This document shows, one piece after another, positions 5,474-6,564 of a DNA stretch of 6,564 nt. Under the pieces are notes generated by a model that saw nothing but the letters and a program-made list of their open reading frames with translations, was not told where the DNA came from and made no database searches. The translations under genes and the position numbers were made by a program. Location: assembly GCA_946646575.1 (NCBI GenBank), contig CAMPCR010000044.1, positions 1 through 6,564 of the forward strand, written 5' to 3'. The DNA is from UBA3222 sp002363035 (GTDB lineage Bacteria; Verrucomicrobiota; Verrucomicrobiia; Opitutales; UBA9783). Each line of letters begins with the position of its first letter. The first letter of the stretch is position 1.

Positions 5474-6564
5474 ATGTGTGCTTTAATTTCCAAAAAACCG
5501 TCGTCGGATGTGAACGGTGCGGCGGCTCGACTTAAAAGTTTTGATTCCAAGCTCGCTTTGCCGTTTCTGAAACGTCTGTTACAACTTCACGGCGCCGGAT
5601 TGGCGATCGGCGATACGCTGCGCATTCTGCAAACGCGGTTGCAGGATCCGAAACTGCGCGATCTGGCGATCGTTCTGTGGCGCGATTTGAGCGAAGGGAA
5701 AAGCCTCGGAACGGCGCTTAAAATGTACCCGAACATCTTCGGCGGCGATATCGTGTATCCGCTGGAAGCGGCGGAAAGCACCGGCAACATCGCGCCCGTC
5801 CTCGCCGATGTCATTCGACTTTTAACGGAGCGCGAACAGCTCAAAAAGAAAGTCATCGGCGGCATGATGTATCCGCTGTTTGTCACCATCGCCGCGGTGT
5901 GTTTGGTGATTTTCTTCCTGTTTTTCCTTCTGCCACGCATCGAGGGCATGCTGACGGCAATGGGCGGGCATTTGACGCTTCCGGCAAGAATTCTCATCGG
6001 TTGTTCGAACGTGATGCTGTACGGCATGCCGATTGGGATTGTGGCGGCAATCGCGGGAGTGGTTTTTCTTCGTACCGCTCGAAAATCCGAAGCAACGCGC
6101 GTTAAAACCGACGGCATTGCGTTGAAACTGCCTGTTTTCGGCGGGATTTTGCAGTACACGGAAATTTGCCGCGTCTCCAATCTTCTGGCGACATTGCTCG
6201 GCAGCGGTGTGAATTTAACCGAATCCATGCGTCTGACGGAACGCGCCATTCGCAACAGTTTTCTGCGCAACCAATTTCAGGAAGCGCGCAAAAAGATTAA
6301 TGACGGTGTGGCGCTGACCAATGCGTTTAAAACCGAAAAAACGCCGCTTTTTACCGACCTCGCGCTGGATGTCTTGATGGTAGGCGAAAGCACGGGCAAT
6401 TTGAAGGACAGCTTCAAGGAAGTCTACAAATTGCACAACGCGGAATTGGATACGCGCCTCGGGCGGTTGACAAAGGCGATTACCTCGGGTGCACTGGGAT
6501 TTGCCTTCTTCCTCGTCGGTATTTTGGCACTCGGTATTGTTTCCAGTATCATGCAGTTCAGCAG
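5474..6564 (+). CDS. gspF: Type II secretion / type IV pilus inner-membrane platform protein GspF (PilC family), 3'-truncated
   Basis: Polytopic inner-membrane platform on which GspE acts to assemble the pseudopilus. The frame is open to the window edge (363 full codons seen; the family is usually about 400). ATG 5474 is the first start after the in-frame TAG at 5450-5452; no Shine-Dalgarno. Two GspF domains: about 29-150 (LPFLKRLLQLHGAGLAIGDT, AAESTGNI with E101) and about 230-355 (VSNLLATLLGSGVNLTES, VGESTGNL with E305). The conserved Glu-containing motifs lie 204 residues apart, as expected of the internal duplication. Membrane segments: about 135-154 (after the conserved YP), 180-200, and 341-361, the usual three. 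The canonical N-terminal segment of about 60 residues before the first domain is replaced by about 28 unrelated residues. First motif has Ala where Gly is common (AAE rather than AGE). Confidence 0.94.
   Translation, partial: MCALISKKPSSDVNGAAARLKSFDSKLALPFLKRLLQLHGAGLAIGDTLRILQTRLQDPKLRDLAIVLWRDLSEGKSLGTALKMYPNIFGGDIVYPLEAAESTGNIAPVLADVIRLLTEREQLKKKVIGGMMYPLFVTIAAVCLVIFFLFFLLPRIEGMLTAMGGHLTLPARILIGCSNVMLYGMPIGIVAAIAGVVFLRTARKSEATRVKTDGIALKLPVFGGILQYTEICRVSNLLATLLGSGVNLTESMRLTERAIRNSFLRNQFQEARKKINDGVALTNAFKTEKTPLFTDLALDVLMVGESTGNLKDSFKEVYKLHNAELDTRLGRLTKAITSGALGFAFFLVGILALGIVSSIMQFS

Overview
The window carries part of a type II secretion / type IV pilus-type machine from a Gram-negative (diderm) bacterium. 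All genes are on the + strand, in this order: an outer-membrane secretin (GspD/PilQ family, N-terminus cut by the window edge), an unrecognised exported protein with a linker and an RNPF motif, the GspE assembly ATPase, and the inner-membrane platform protein GspF (C-terminus cut by the window edge). A D-E-F gene order is known from Chlamydiae. With the mid-range base composition, this would fit the Planctomycetes-Verrucomicrobia-Chlamydiae group or another diderm, but nothing here fixes the taxon. The visible start codons lack a convincing Shine-Dalgarno sequence.

Layout. 1-2259: secretin with N0-N3, the secretin barrel and an unusual tail of about 200 residues, which is Lys/Glu/Arg-rich and then Arg-rich. 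The tail contains a perfect 75-bp tandem duplication and a weaker 28-residue repeat. 2260-2287: short gap; a 12-bp perfect inverted repeat (2270-2281 with 2339-2350) loops out both possible starts of the next gene. 2288-3055: exported protein of unknown family. 3056-3333: AT-richer gap with a promoter-like pair, a weak hairpin before seven Ts, and an apparent diverged copy of the gspE leader and first codons. 3334-5058: gspE with all expected ATPase motifs. 5059-5473: a 415-bp AT-rich gap with no convincing gene, a palindromic element and a good promoter-like pair just before gspF. 5474-6564: gspF, lacking the usual N-terminal extension.

How the genes fit together. GspE hydrolyses ATP on the cytoplasmic face and drives the GspF platform to assemble a pseudopilus or pilus. 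The secretin forms the outer-membrane gate. The protein between secretin and ATPase is placed and built like an inner-membrane or periplasmic connector to the secretin (GspC/PilP-like role), but this is inference. Pseudopilins, GspC/L/M and the prepilin peptidase are not in the window. The core machine is ordinary. The unusual parts are the secretin tail and the three non-coding or boundary structures. I see no evidence for a wholly new system.
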